25,619 nucleotides of DNA, from contig JAGHDT010000094.1 of NCBI GenBank assembly GCA_021159805.1, positions 1 to 25,619 of the forward strand. Direction: 5' to 3'. Of the stretch, positions 1-7,302 are shown piece after piece (the stretch's first letter is position 1; every line of letters starts with the position of its first letter). The notes beneath the pieces were generated by a model, which searched no databases, was not told the DNA's origin, and was given only the letters and a program-made list of their open reading frames with translations. Source of the stretch: Anaerolineae bacterium (GTDB lineage: Bacteria; Chloroflexota; Anaerolineae; B4-G1; SLSP01). Made by a program: the position numbers and the translations under genes.

Positions 1-225
1 CTGTTTAGCACTTACCCCAATCATCTGGCCCACCCGGTATGCTGCGAGTTGTGTTGTTGGCAGACATCTCTATACTGTAAGTTGTAGATGTTCGGATAGT
101 GAATCTGACACTTGGTCCGGTGTTCATGCCCATAGGAACGCCCAGTGTCCAGGGCACTACCTGGCGATCTATGGATAGCTTGTGCAATGAAACTTTTCAT
201 ACAACCAAGCATACACAGCTGGTTA

Positions 226-253
226 TTGACAAGCGGATGGGCTGTGCTAAACT
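226..253 (+). promoter_or_regulatory. Sigma70-type promoter for the first response regulator
   Basis: A consensus -35 box TTGACA (226-231) is followed after 16 bases by TAAACT (248-253), a good -10 match. The likely transcription start lies a few bases upstream of the GGGAGG ribosome site and the ATG at 285. The 225 bases before it hold no convincing gene; short open frames on both strands there have no ribosome site and no recognisable family. Confidence 0.6.
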
Positions 254-284
254 GATATGGACAGCATATGCTGGGAGGTGCCTC

Positions 285-677
285 ATGGCAGATACCAGGA
301 ACCCCGTGAAAGTAGTCTGCATTGAAGATGAGCCTGAGATGATCGAACTGATCAAGCTCATCCTAAGACGACGCAACTTCGAGCTCATCGGTGCCGTGGG
401 TGGCCGTGAGGGTCTGAGCACAGTGCGGACGGTCAAGCCTGACCTCGTGCTTCTGGATCTGATGATGCCTGACATGGATGGGTGGGAGGTCTACCAGCAA
501 ATGAAAGCTGATGAAGATCTGAACGACATCCCGGTGATCGTCGTGACGGCGAAGGCTCAAAGCATTGACAAGGTCTTGGGACTACATATCGCCAAGGTCG
601 ATGACTATGTGACCAAACCCTTTGGCCCACAAGAGCTGCTCGCAAGCGTGAAGAAGGTGCTCAATATCGAGATCTAG
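285..677 (+). CDS. Single-domain response regulator (receiver only)
   Basis: The 130-residue product is one CheY-like receiver domain with no output domain. It shows the acidic pair E14-D15 after the first strand, the phospho-acceptor D58 in LVLLDLMMPDMDGWE, the switch threonine T88 in VIVVTAK and the conserved lysine K111 in YVTKPF, so it should be phosphorylatable. The ATG at 285 is chosen over an upstream in-frame start because GGGAGG lies just before it and a promoter ends at 253. Such receivers pass phosphate or bind partner proteins rather than DNA. No histidine kinase is encoded nearby, so the partner is unknown. A closely related receiver follows 154 bases downstream. The family call is certain; the signal is not visible. 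Confidence 0.93.
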   Translation: MADTRNPVKVVCIEDEPEMIELIKLILRRRNFELIGAVGGREGLSTVRTVKPDLVLLDLMMPDMDGWEVYQQMKADEDLNDIPVIVVTAKAQSIDKVLGLHIAKVDDYVTKPFGPQELLASVKKVLNIEI

Positions 678-693
678 CCCAGCCCTAGGTCCA

Positions 694-710
694 CGAACCC
701 GCAGGGTTCG
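694..710. repeat. Short perfect hairpin, CGAACCC core
   Basis: A 7-bp perfect inverted repeat, CGAACCC-GCA-GGGTTCG, lies 16 bases after the first regulator's stop. No T-run follows, so it is a weak terminator candidate at best. The same core forms the centre of a much longer palindrome inside a coding region at 3482-3514, which suggests a dispersed hairpin element. Confidence 0.6.
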
Positions 711-831
711 CCCGCAGTGCGCATGCTGAACAAGTCAAGTCATCGCGCTTACTAGCCCATATCGGCGCTGGGATGAACAGCTCATTCCAGCGCTGCTTCT
801 TTTGGCCAGGAGTCAGGTGAGGAGTCACACG

Positions 832-1221
832 GTGGCTGAGAAAGACAAACAACGCATCGTATATGTAGAAGATGATCCGGACATGGTCGAACTTGTGCAG
901 ATGATGCTGGATGAGAGGCGCTTCAACATCGTCGGCGCGAGGGACGGCATCACCGGTTTGGGGCTCATACACCAAGCCCCAACTGCGCTTGTCCTGCTGG
1001 ATTTGATGTTGCCGGACATGGGGGGCTGGGCCGTCTTTCAGACAATGAAGGAGGATCCGGATCTGTCAGAGATTCCAGTCATCGTCGTCACCGCGCAGAA
1101 CACGCCCATCGATCGCATCCTGGGTGAGCACATCGCCAAAGTGCAAGTCTATATTACGAAACCTGTCAGCCCTGCGGAGCTGAGAGGCGCCGTCGACAGG
1201 GTCCTCGGCTCCGAAGCCTAG
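832..1221 (+). CDS. Single-domain response regulator (receiver only), second copy
   Basis: This 129-residue receiver domain is clearly a paralogue of the preceding gene (shared PVIVVTA, GEHIAKV/GLHIAKV and PDM-GW stretches). It keeps D14-D15, phospho-acceptor D57, T87 and K110. Before the lysine it reads KVQVYITKP where the first copy has KVDDYVTKP, so one surface near the active site differs. The start is taken as GTG at 832 because GGTGAGGAG (816-824) sits at the right distance; a TTG at 802 is possible but has no such site. The pair suggests duplication and divergence within one signalling unit. No kinase or output gene is adjacent. Confidence 0.9.
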   Translation: MAEKDKQRIVYVEDDPDMVELVQMMLDERRFNIVGARDGITGLGLIHQAPTALVLLDLMLPDMGGWAVFQTMKEDPDLSEIPVIVVTAQNTPIDRILGEHIAKVQVYITKPVSPAELRGAVDRVLGSEA

Positions 1222-1284
1222 GTGCAGCCTCGCCAAGCTGGGATCGCCGCACCCCAGTGCGGCTCTCGGGGACACTGCTGCACC
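1221..1284 (+). other. Potential structured RNA spacer ahead of the CinA-type gene
   Basis: Between the second regulator and the CinA-type gene, an 8-bp perfect outer stem, GGTGCAGC (1221-1228) with GCTGCACC (1277-1284), encloses a second perfect 7-bp hairpin, GCCGCAC (1246-1252) with GTGCGGC (1257-1263). It begins on the last base of the upstream stop codon and ends 45 bases before the next ribosome site. There is no T-run. It could be a leader structure, a processing site or one of the local hairpin repeats; it matches no riboswitch I recognise. Confidence 0.4.
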
Positions 1285-1341
1285 ACAACCAAGATTTGCG
1301 CAAGCGGCTGCGACATCAAGCCAACCATCAAGGAGACAGGT

Positions 1342-2157
1342 ATGCCCCGGTGCAGTATCCTGGCCATAGGCAACGAGGTCCTGAGCGGAGAGATTCGCGA
1401 CTTGAATCTCTACTCACTTGGCCGCGGCCTCACCCATCTGGGGTTCGCCGTCATCAACGCCGTGATAGCCCCAGACACCCCCGAGAGTATCGCCCGCGGC
1501 TTAGCCTTCTTGCTGGCCCAGGACCCGGACGTCGTCGTTTGCTGTGGTGGGCTGGGTCCAACGGGGGACGATCTGACGCTCAGCGCAATTGCCGAGGCAC
1601 TTGATCGCCCACTCGTCGACCATCCCCGAGCACGCAAACTCGTCGAGACACATTACGACCAACTCATAGCACGCGGCTATCTCCAACAACGCGGACCGGA
1701 GGCAGCCCGCGCTAAGATGGCACGGCTGCCCGGGGATGCCGAGCCGCTACCGAACCCCATCGGGACAGCCCCTGGCGTGCGACTGATCACCGGCAAGACA
1801 CTCGTCTATATCCTACCTGGCGTGCCAGCCGAGCTGACCGCTATCTTCAACGCGACGATTGTCCCCGAGCTCCACGAGCGATTCGAGATAGGGAGCTTTG
1901 CGGAGCAGGCGATTCGCGTGCATGTAGATGATGAAGCCGACGTTGCCATACCTCTAGAGCAAGCCCGCCAACGCCATCCCGACGTCTATCTGAAGTCCCT
2001 GGCCCAGCCCTTCCCTTCTGCTGGGCAGGAGGGGCTACGGATCATTGCCACAACCCACGCTGCTACGGTCGCCGCAGCAACAGCGACTGCAGACGCTGCC
2101 ATAGCCGATCTGCGGCATATGCTGGAGCAGGCCGGCCTTCGAACAAGTCAGGAATGA
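1342..2157 (+). CDS. CinA N-terminal domain (molybdopterin-binding-like) protein, short form
   Basis: The 271-residue product begins with ILAIGNEVLSGEIRD and carries GGLGPTGDD at 69-77, both hallmarks of the COG1058 domain of CinA. Full CinA is about 410 residues and adds a C-terminal nicotinamide-nucleotide amidase domain; that part is absent here. Some COG1058 domains hydrolyse ADP-ribose or related pyrophosphates, so a pyrophosphatase role in nucleotide clean-up fits, but activity is inferred. The ATG at 1342 is preceded by AAGGAG (1330-1335), which rules out the longer upstream frame. The next gene starts 11 bases after the stop, with its own ribosome site overlapping the stop, so translation is probably coupled. 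This gene opens the six-gene run. Confidence 0.88.
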   Translation: MPRCSILAIGNEVLSGEIRDLNLYSLGRGLTHLGFAVINAVIAPDTPESIARGLAFLLAQDPDVVVCCGGLGPTGDDLTLSAIAEALDRPLVDHPRARKLVETHYDQLIARGYLQQRGPEAARAKMARLPGDAEPLPNPIGTAPGVRLITGKTLVYILPGVPAELTAIFNATIVPELHERFEIGSFAEQAIRVHVDDEADVAIPLEQARQRHPDVYLKSLAQPFPSAGQEGLRIIATTHAATVAAATATADAAIADLRHMLEQAGLRTSQE

Positions 2158-2168
2158 AGGAGACCACT

Positions 2169-2660
2169 ATGCCACTCGAATTGAAAGTCGTCACCGTTGA
2201 GAAACCCGAACCCATCAACTTCATCTTGGGTCAGTCCCACTTCATCAAGACCGTTGAGGATATTCACGAGGCCCTGGTCACCGCCGTGCCCGGCATCAAA
2301 TTCGGCCTGGCTTTCTGTGAATCCTCAGGAGAAGCGCTGGTGCGATGGAGTGGGACGGATGAGCCCATGATCGAATTGGCAAAGAAGAACGCCTATGCGC
2401 TGAGCGCCGGACATAGCTTCATTATCTTCTTGGGTGAGGGATTCTACCCCATTAACGTGTTGAACGCCGTCAAGAACATCCCCGAGGTCGCTCGAGTAAT
2501 CTGCGCGACGGCCAATCCGGTTGAGGTGATCATCGCCGAGTCGGCACAGGGACGCGGCATCCTGGGTGTCATCGATGGCGTCAGAACCCGGGGAATTGAG
2601 GACGAGGATGGTATCGCTTGGCGCAAGGGTTTCCTGCGCGCTATCGGCTATAAGCTCTAG
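2169..2660 (+). CDS. Adenosine-specific kinase family protein (PF04008/COG1839)
   Basis: The 163-residue protein matches PF04008 along its whole length: FGLAFCESSGEALVRWSG (45-62), a GHSFII stretch near 81, GFYPINVLNAVK near 91-102, CATANPVEVI near 112-121 and the GRGILGVIDG turn near 128-137, ending in RAIGYKL. An archaeal structural-genomics member gave the family its adenosine-specific kinase name; the biological role is poorly established. The ATG at 2169 follows AAGGAG at 2157-2162; an ATG at 2154 overlapping the previous stop has no such site. Its place between a CinA-type protein and, further on, an adenosine/SAH-deaminase-type enzyme supports a link to adenosine compounds. Family assignment is firm; the reaction is inference. 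Confidence 0.9.
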   Translation: MPLELKVVTVEKPEPINFILGQSHFIKTVEDIHEALVTAVPGIKFGLAFCESSGEALVRWSGTDEPMIELAKKNAYALSAGHSFIIFLGEGFYPINVLNAVKNIPEVARVICATANPVEVIIAESAQGRGILGVIDGVRTRGIEDEDGIAWRKGFLRAIGYKL

Positions 2661-2681
2661 GGGCAGCCGGAAAGTATCACT

Positions 2682-3650
2682 ATGTCTTGGGTGGATGTCA
2701 TCGGCAGAGATCCGGTGCCCTGGCTTCTGGATCCGGGCAACCCTTCCGCACGCTTCCTAACGCTAAGGCACATCTTCAGAAGACCGGCTGCGTCACTGCA
2801 GGAGGAGCAAGCCCGTATCCTCACCTGGGCGCCGGTGCTGAGGTTGCGCCGTCACTGGGTTCCGATCAATTTCTGGGGCCGGTCGACCGGCCCGTATTAT
2901 GGCGGTCCCGTGGGCAACTTCGGCACGCTCTTCCTGCTGACCCAACTGGGAACACCTCGCATCCCCGAGACTGACGCTGTCTGTGAGAACTTACTCGAAC
3001 GTGGACGCATGCCTGATGGCTCATTCGCGCCGGGCGATAAGACAGCTGCCCCCTGGCTGGCTTACACCGGCATTGCCCTCCAAGTCTTGACCCACTTCGG
3101 CTATGAGGATGACCCACGCACACAACAGGCGTGGGACGTGCTGACAGAGACAGTGCAGAAGCATCCGGACACGCTGGGATGTACGCTGGCCGGCCGGGGA
3201 TGCAGAGCTGCCGCTGTCAAGGCCCTCGGTGCGCTTGTGCATCGGAATGGGGATCGTCCACTCGAAAACGACGCGGAAACGATCGACATTCTGTGCACGT
3301 TTCTGCTGTCGCACAGCTACGAGTGGGACGGTCGAGACTTCGATTGGACACTGCCACGATTTCCCCGCTACTACGAAACAGACCTCGTTGAACTTACGCA
3401 TGTGCTGGCCCACACGGAACACCGCAGTGACCCGGCGTGCCGTCAGGTTATTCAACGTATGGTGGACATGGCGAACCCTACGGATTCAGCGAACCCGCTG
3501 GGTTCGCTGAATCCTGCAGGACGCTGGATCAAAGCCAAGACCACACCGGCGCTATCCGAAGAGCGCATCCACCAACCCAGCCGCTGGCTGACCTTTGAGG
3601 CCGTTCACGCGCTCGCACTGGTCTATGGAGACGAGATCTATGCGCCCTGA
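2682..3650 (+). CDS. Alpha/alpha-toroid (terpenoid cyclase/prenyltransferase-like) protein, function unknown
   Basis: The 322-residue product has an N-terminal WLLDPGNPSARFLTLRHI segment and then helix-pair repeats with small-residue turns (GNFGTLFLLTQLG, PDGSF-PGD, CRAAAVKALGAL, TFEAVHALALVYG), the look of the squalene-cyclase/prenyltransferase toroid fold. I do not see the DxDD acid motif of squalene-hopene cyclases, so cyclase activity should not be assumed. The ATG at 2682 has only a weak GGAAAG site. Residues near 267-278 are encoded by a 33-base perfect palindrome, probably an inserted hairpin element kept in frame. The stop overlaps the start of the Nudix gene by 11 bases, so the two are likely co-translated. 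Real protein; role unknown. Confidence 0.75.
   Translation: MSWVDVIGRDPVPWLLDPGNPSARFLTLRHIFRRPAASLQEEQARILTWAPVLRLRRHWVPINFWGRSTGPYYGGPVGNFGTLFLLTQLGTPRIPETDAVCENLLERGRMPDGSFAPGDKTAAPWLAYTGIALQVLTHFGYEDDPRTQQAWDVLTETVQKHPDTLGCTLAGRGCRAAAVKALGALVHRNGDRPLENDAETIDILCTFLLSHSYEWDGRDFDWTLPRFPRYYETDLVELTHVLAHTEHRSDPACRQVIQRMVDMANPTDSANPLGSLNPAGRWIKAKTTPALSEERIHQPSRWLTFEAVHALALVYGDEIYAP
3482..3514. repeat. Perfect 15-bp-arm palindrome inside a coding region
   Basis: GGATTCAGCGAACCC (3482-3496) and its exact reverse complement (3500-3514) are separated by GCT. The element is entirely within the toroid-protein gene and is read in frame. Its core, CGAACCC-N3-GGGTTCG, recurs at 694-710 between genes. 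A perfect 15-bp stem is far beyond chance and not needed by the protein, so it looks like an inserted mobile or REP-like hairpin. Confidence 0.85.
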
Positions 3651-4146
3651 AGATCAGCGAGGTGCCCGGACTTCGCAAAGTCCAGGCACCCCTTACACAA
3701 CTATCAGCCGTACACTCATCTTCCTAACCCGGGGCGACGAGGTACTACTGCTAAAGGGTGCTCCGCTCAAACGACTGTGGGCGGGAAAATACAACGGCAT
3801 CGGCGGGCACCTGAAGCCCGGTGAGTCTCCCCACACCTCAGCGCTGCGGGAGCTACGCGAGGAGACGGGCCTGGTTACGGCAGCGCTGACACTCCGCGGC
3901 ATCGTGCACATCACGCTGCCGCAGCCACCGGGTATTCTGCTTTTCGTGTTCTCCGGTACAGCCGGGGACGACCTCCTGATCCCCTCGGAAGAAGGCACAC
4001 CGACCTGGGTGAATCGGAAAGATCTGGACTCCCTGCCACTTGTCGAGGACCTACCAGCACTACTGCCACGGATCCTGGATCCTGGACCCTTCGTCTATGC
4101 AACTTACGAAGTAACGGACGCGGGGCTGAGAATGCACTTTGATTGA
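3640..4146 (+). CDS. Nudix hydrolase
   Basis: The 168-residue protein carries a complete Nudix box: GHLKPGE, seven residues, then RELREETGL, which binds the metals used to cut nucleoside diphosphate-X bonds. TLIFLTRGDEVLLLKG before it is the usual first strand pair. The C-terminal part reads GTPTWVNRKDLDSLPL, typical of 8-oxo-dGTP-type family members, but the substrate cannot be read from sequence. The ATG at 3640 lies inside the end of the previous gene and is preceded by GGAG (3627-3630). The first roughly 20 residues are encoded in part by a hairpin repeat (3661-3690) and are unlikely to belong to the fold. Its neighbours suggest damaged-nucleotide clean-up. Confidence 0.92.
   Translation: MRPEDQRGARTSQSPGTPYTTISRTLIFLTRGDEVLLLKGAPLKRLWAGKYNGIGGHLKPGESPHTSALRELREETGLVTAALTLRGIVHITLPQPPGILLFVFSGTAGDDLLIPSEEGTPTWVNRKDLDSLPLVEDLPALLPRILDPGPFVYATYEVTDAGLRMHFD
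3661..3690. repeat. Near-perfect hairpin near the 5' end of the Nudix gene
   Basis: The arms 3661-3673 and 3678-3690 (GGTGCCcGGACTT against AAGTCCaGGCACC) pair at 12 of 13 positions around a CGCA loop. It is translated as a low-complexity N-terminal extension (around RGARTSQSPGTP). It starts GGTGCCCGG, as does the hairpin at 9683, which hints at one element family. Confidence 0.75.
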
Positions 4147-4172
4147 GCGACATTTCAGATGGAGGTAACACT

Positions 4173-6179
4173 ATGACTGAATCCGTGCAGAAGCCGGCAG
4201 TGGACAGCGTCATCACAGCAGACTTCGTCCTGACAATGAACGCCGGCTACGATCTCTTCAGCCCGGGCGCTGTAGCAGTCAAAGATGACACCATCGTAGC
4301 CGTGGGACCAAAATCAGAGATTGTGGCGAGTTATATCGCCGGCGAGCACCATAACTGTGGCAACGCGGTCGTGATGCCTGGGCTGGTCAATGCGCACGGG
4401 CACGCACCGATGACGCTGGTGCGCGCTCTGGTGGACGATCTCCGCCTGGACGTCTGGTTGATGGGTTACATGATGCCTGTTGAGGCTGCGTTCGTCACGC
4501 CTAGATTCAGCTGGTTGGGCACACAGCTTGCCGCAGCGGAGATGATCCGCTCAGGAACAACCACGTTCGCCGATATGTATTACTACGAGGAGGCAGTGGC
4601 CGACGCCGCCGTCCAGGCAGGCCTGCGCGCCGTGTGCACGCAGAGCTTGCTGAAGTTCCCAACACCGGATGCGAGCAGCTACGAAGAGTCCCTGGCACAG
4701 GCTCGAGACTATATTATGCGATGGAAGGATCATCCGCTGATCGTACCCGGTGTGGCGCCACATGCGCCCTACACCGTCACATCGGAACTTCTCAAGGAAG
4801 CCACGGAACTGGCGTTGGAGTTCGATGTGCCGCTGCAGATCCACATTGCCGAGACAGCTCAGGAAGTTGAGGACCATCGAAAGCAGCACAATATGCCGCC
4901 CATTCCCTGGCTCAAGAAGCTGGGAGTATTCGAGGCTAAGGTCTTCGCCGCCCACTGTGTTCATATCGATGAAGGCGAAATGCTGACGTTGCGGCACCAC
5001 AACGTGGGCGTTGCCCACAACCCCAGCAGCAATATGAAGCTGGCCAGCGGCATCGCACCTGTCGTGCGCATGCTGGAGCTGGGGCTCAACGTAGGAATCG
5101 GCACCGACGGTGTGGCCAGCAACAACGATCTGGATATGCTTGAGGAGATTCGGTTGGCCAGTTTTCTGGGCAAGGTCGCTACGATGGACCCAACAGCCCT
5201 GCCATCACGCACCGTGATCGAGATGGCCACCATTATGGGCGCCAAAGTCCTACACATTGACCCGATCACCGGTTCCCTGGAGCCGGGCAAACGTGCAGAT
5301 CTGATCTCAATCACAATGGATGATGTGCGCCATACGCCGGTTTTCCGGCGTGACCCCGACAGCATCTACTCTCGTATCGTCTACGCAGCGCACCAGGAGG
5401 ATGTCCGGGACGTGATGGTCAACGGCACCTGGCTGATGCAGAATCGTCGGCTTCGCACTGTCGACGTACCGGCATTGCAGGAAGAGGCTAACCGCATGGC
5501 CGGCAAGGTGGATCAGTTCCTGATCCAGCGCGAGGAAAGCGTGCTGAGCAAATTGGTAGCTATCGGCGGCGTCGCACAAGAGCGAAGTTTCGAGGTTCAA
5601 GTCAAGATCAAGGATGTGGACCTTGACGCATTGGAGCAGCGCTTGAGGTCGATGCCCAACGTTCGCTTTACGCGTGCCTCCACGCGCCATCAGTATGACA
5701 CCTACTTCCTCTTCAACGATGAATGGGGCAGCCGGCTGCGATATCGGGAGGATGAGATTGTGGACCCGGCGACCAAGGAAGTCACAGATGTAATCTACCG
5801 GCTCACCCTGACCACCCTGGCCAAAGAGCGTGAGTTCGGTAATTCGGTCTTGCTCTCACACTCGCGATTCAATGCAACGGCCCCGCGCAGCCGCCGCTTT
5901 TACCAGGAGTACTTCAAGCCAGAGCAGGCGATTGAGGTGCACAAGTTCCGGCGGCGGTTCCACATCCGGTACGGCGACACAGACCTCGCGCTGAACTTTG
6001 ATCAGATTCAGAAGCCCGAGGATGGAGGAGCTTTCCTGGAGATCAAGAGCCGCACCTGGTCGCGGCAGGATGCAGAGCGCAAAGCTGCGCTGATCAGCGA
6101 TCTACTCCAACATCTCGAGGTACCCGAGAGTGCGCTGCTGAAAGCCGAGTACCCGGACCTGGCACAGGAGCTCGCATGA
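4173..6179 (+). CDS. Fusion: MtaD/SAH-deaminase-type amidohydrolase plus C-terminal CYTH domain
   Basis: Residues 1 to about 450 form a metal-dependent amidohydrolase of the 5-methylthioadenosine/S-adenosylhomocysteine deaminase and chlorohydrolase group. Metal and catalytic residues are visible: H75 and H77 in VNAHGHAP, H224 and E227 in IHIAET, H261 in AAHCVH and D312 in IGTDG. Residues about 471-668 are a CYTH (triphosphate tunnel) domain: EVQVK at 474-478 (usual form ExExK, one Glu replaced by Gln), R521/R523 in SRLRYRE, FRRRFHI near 592-598 and FLEIKSR near 621-627. CYTH proteins hydrolyse triphosphates or cyclise ATP. The ATG at 4173 follows GGAGG (4161-4165). The stop overlaps the next ATG (ATGA). 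Family members of each half usually stand alone, so the 668-residue fusion is notable. Deamination of an adenosine compound by the first half is likely; the ligand of the second half is unknown. Confidence 0.9.
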   Translation: MTESVQKPAVDSVITADFVLTMNAGYDLFSPGAVAVKDDTIVAVGPKSEIVASYIAGEHHNCGNAVVMPGLVNAHGHAPMTLVRALVDDLRLDVWLMGYMMPVEAAFVTPRFSWLGTQLAAAEMIRSGTTTFADMYYYEEAVADAAVQAGLRAVCTQSLLKFPTPDASSYEESLAQARDYIMRWKDHPLIVPGVAPHAPYTVTSELLKEATELALEFDVPLQIHIAETAQEVEDHRKQHNMPPIPWLKKLGVFEAKVFAAHCVHIDEGEMLTLRHHNVGVAHNPSSNMKLASGIAPVVRMLELGLNVGIGTDGVASNNDLDMLEEIRLASFLGKVATMDPTALPSRTVIEMATIMGAKVLHIDPITGSLEPGKRADLISITMDDVRHTPVFRRDPDSIYSRIVYAAHQEDVRDVMVNGTWLMQNRRLRTVDVPALQEEANRMAGKVDQFLIQREESVLSKLVAIGGVAQERSFEVQVKIKDVDLDALEQRLRSMPNVRFTRASTRHQYDTYFLFNDEWGSRLRYREDEIVDPATKEVTDVIYRLTLTTLAKEREFGNSVLLSHSRFNATAPRSRRFYQEYFKPEQAIEVHKFRRRFHIRYGDTDLALNFDQIQKPEDGGAFLEIKSRTWSRQDAERKAALISDLLQHLEVPESALLKAEYPDLAQELA

Positions 6180-7174
6180 GCAGCATCGCCTTCCATGACC
6201 CCGTCTACGGTGGAGTTTGCTTCACAGAGCCGTTGCTGGTCGATCTCTACAACTCCAGGGCCGTACAGCGTCTGGCCGACATCCACCAGGGTGGCATCAC
6301 AGCGTTCATCAAGCCCGAGCGTAGCACCACCAGGCTGCATCACTCGCGAGGTGTGGCAGCGCTTCTCCAGCGACTGGGGGCCGGTGTCGTCGAACAAGCG
6401 GCCGGCCTTGTCCACGATGTCGCTCATACAGCGTTTTCGCACGTTGTTGACTTCGTCTACCCGAACCGGGACCATGACTATCACGAAGTCCACCGCGATG
6501 AGGTGATCCTCAGCTCAGACCTGCCCGATATATTGGCCAACCACGGGCTGGACTGGCGCAAGGTGACGGAAGCCGGCAATTACCCGCTGCTCGAGCAGCC
6601 ACTTCCGCAGCTATGTGCTGACCGGCTGGACTATTTCCTACGCGACGGCATTATGGATGTGGGCACATTCTCGCAGCGGGATGGCGCCGCACTCCTTGAG
6701 CATCTCGTCGTCCACCAAGGGCAAATTGCCGTAGACAGCCTTGATGCCGCTCAATGGTTGGGGGAGCACTTTATCCAACTCGACGATGCGTGCTGGTGCT
6801 CAGTCCAGGAGGTCGGCTGGTACGCCGTGATGGCCAAAGCGTTGCGCGTCGCTCTGGCCCGCGAGATCATCACCGAAACCGACTTCGGGGGCACCGACCG
6901 CGCGGTGATGGATACGCTCGGCAGAGCCCACGATGCGGAGATCGACCACTGGCTGCAGTGGCTGCGCCGCGATGTTGATTTCGCCCGCGTCGAGGGCGAG
7001 TCTGCCGGTGCATACGATCTGGTCGCCCTGCCCAAAGTGCGAGCTATCGATCCGCCCGTTCTTCTGAACGGCAGCACAACCCCATTGTCTGAGCTCGATC
7101 CACCGTTTGCTGCGCGGCGGCATAGGTACATCACCGGCAAAGAGGGCTCGTGGAAGCTGCGGATTCTGGCTTGA
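6176..7174 (+). CDS. HD-superfamily phosphohydrolase (COG1078-like)
   Basis: The 332-residue product opens with FHDPVYGGVCF and the residues TTRLHHSRGV (51-60), then LVHDVAHTAFSH (79-89) with the HD pair H80-D81 and H84, and CADRLDYFLRD (147-157) with D149. This order of motifs is that of the COG1078/SAMHD1-like dNTP or nucleotide phosphohydrolases. Metal-binding residues are all present, so it should be active. Its start codon overlaps the stop of the amidohydrolase-CYTH gene by four bases, which implies coupled translation and a shared pathway. The stop falls inside the -35 box of the rubredoxin promoter, so this is probably the last gene of the operon. The substrate, a (deoxy)nucleotide, is inferred. 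Confidence 0.88.
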   Translation: MSSIAFHDPVYGGVCFTEPLLVDLYNSRAVQRLADIHQGGITAFIKPERSTTRLHHSRGVAALLQRLGAGVVEQAAGLVHDVAHTAFSHVVDFVYPNRDHDYHEVHRDEVILSSDLPDILANHGLDWRKVTEAGNYPLLEQPLPQLCADRLDYFLRDGIMDVGTFSQRDGAALLEHLVVHQGQIAVDSLDAAQWLGEHFIQLDDACWCSVQEVGWYAVMAKALRVALAREIITETDFGGTDRAVMDTLGRAHDAEIDHWLQWLRRDVDFARVEGESAGAYDLVALPKVRAIDPPVLLNGSTTPLSELDPPFAARRHRYITGKEGSWKLRILA

Positions 7175-7198
7175 CAGCTGGATTGAGCCACCTATAAT
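7171..7198 (+). promoter_or_regulatory. Full-consensus sigma70 promoter for rubredoxin
   Basis: TTGACA (7171-7176) and TATAAT (7193-7198) are both exact consensus hexamers, separated by 16 bases. The -35 box contains the stop codon of the HD gene. A transcript starting near 7205 would have a leader of about 100 bases before the rubredoxin ATG. Strong constitutive transcription is expected. Confidence 0.8.
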
Positions 7199-7302
7199 CT
7201 ACGCAGTCACAGTCAACTGAGGACGCGCACGCAGTCATGCATCCCCGAAACAGCAGCAAGCGTCACGGTTGGCCCCCAAGATCTGATGGAGGAGGGTTTG
7301 AT

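Noticed and set aside
1257..1604. 115-codon plus-strand frame overlapping the CinA-type gene
   Set aside because: A shadow in another frame of CinA; no domain and no usable ribosome site.
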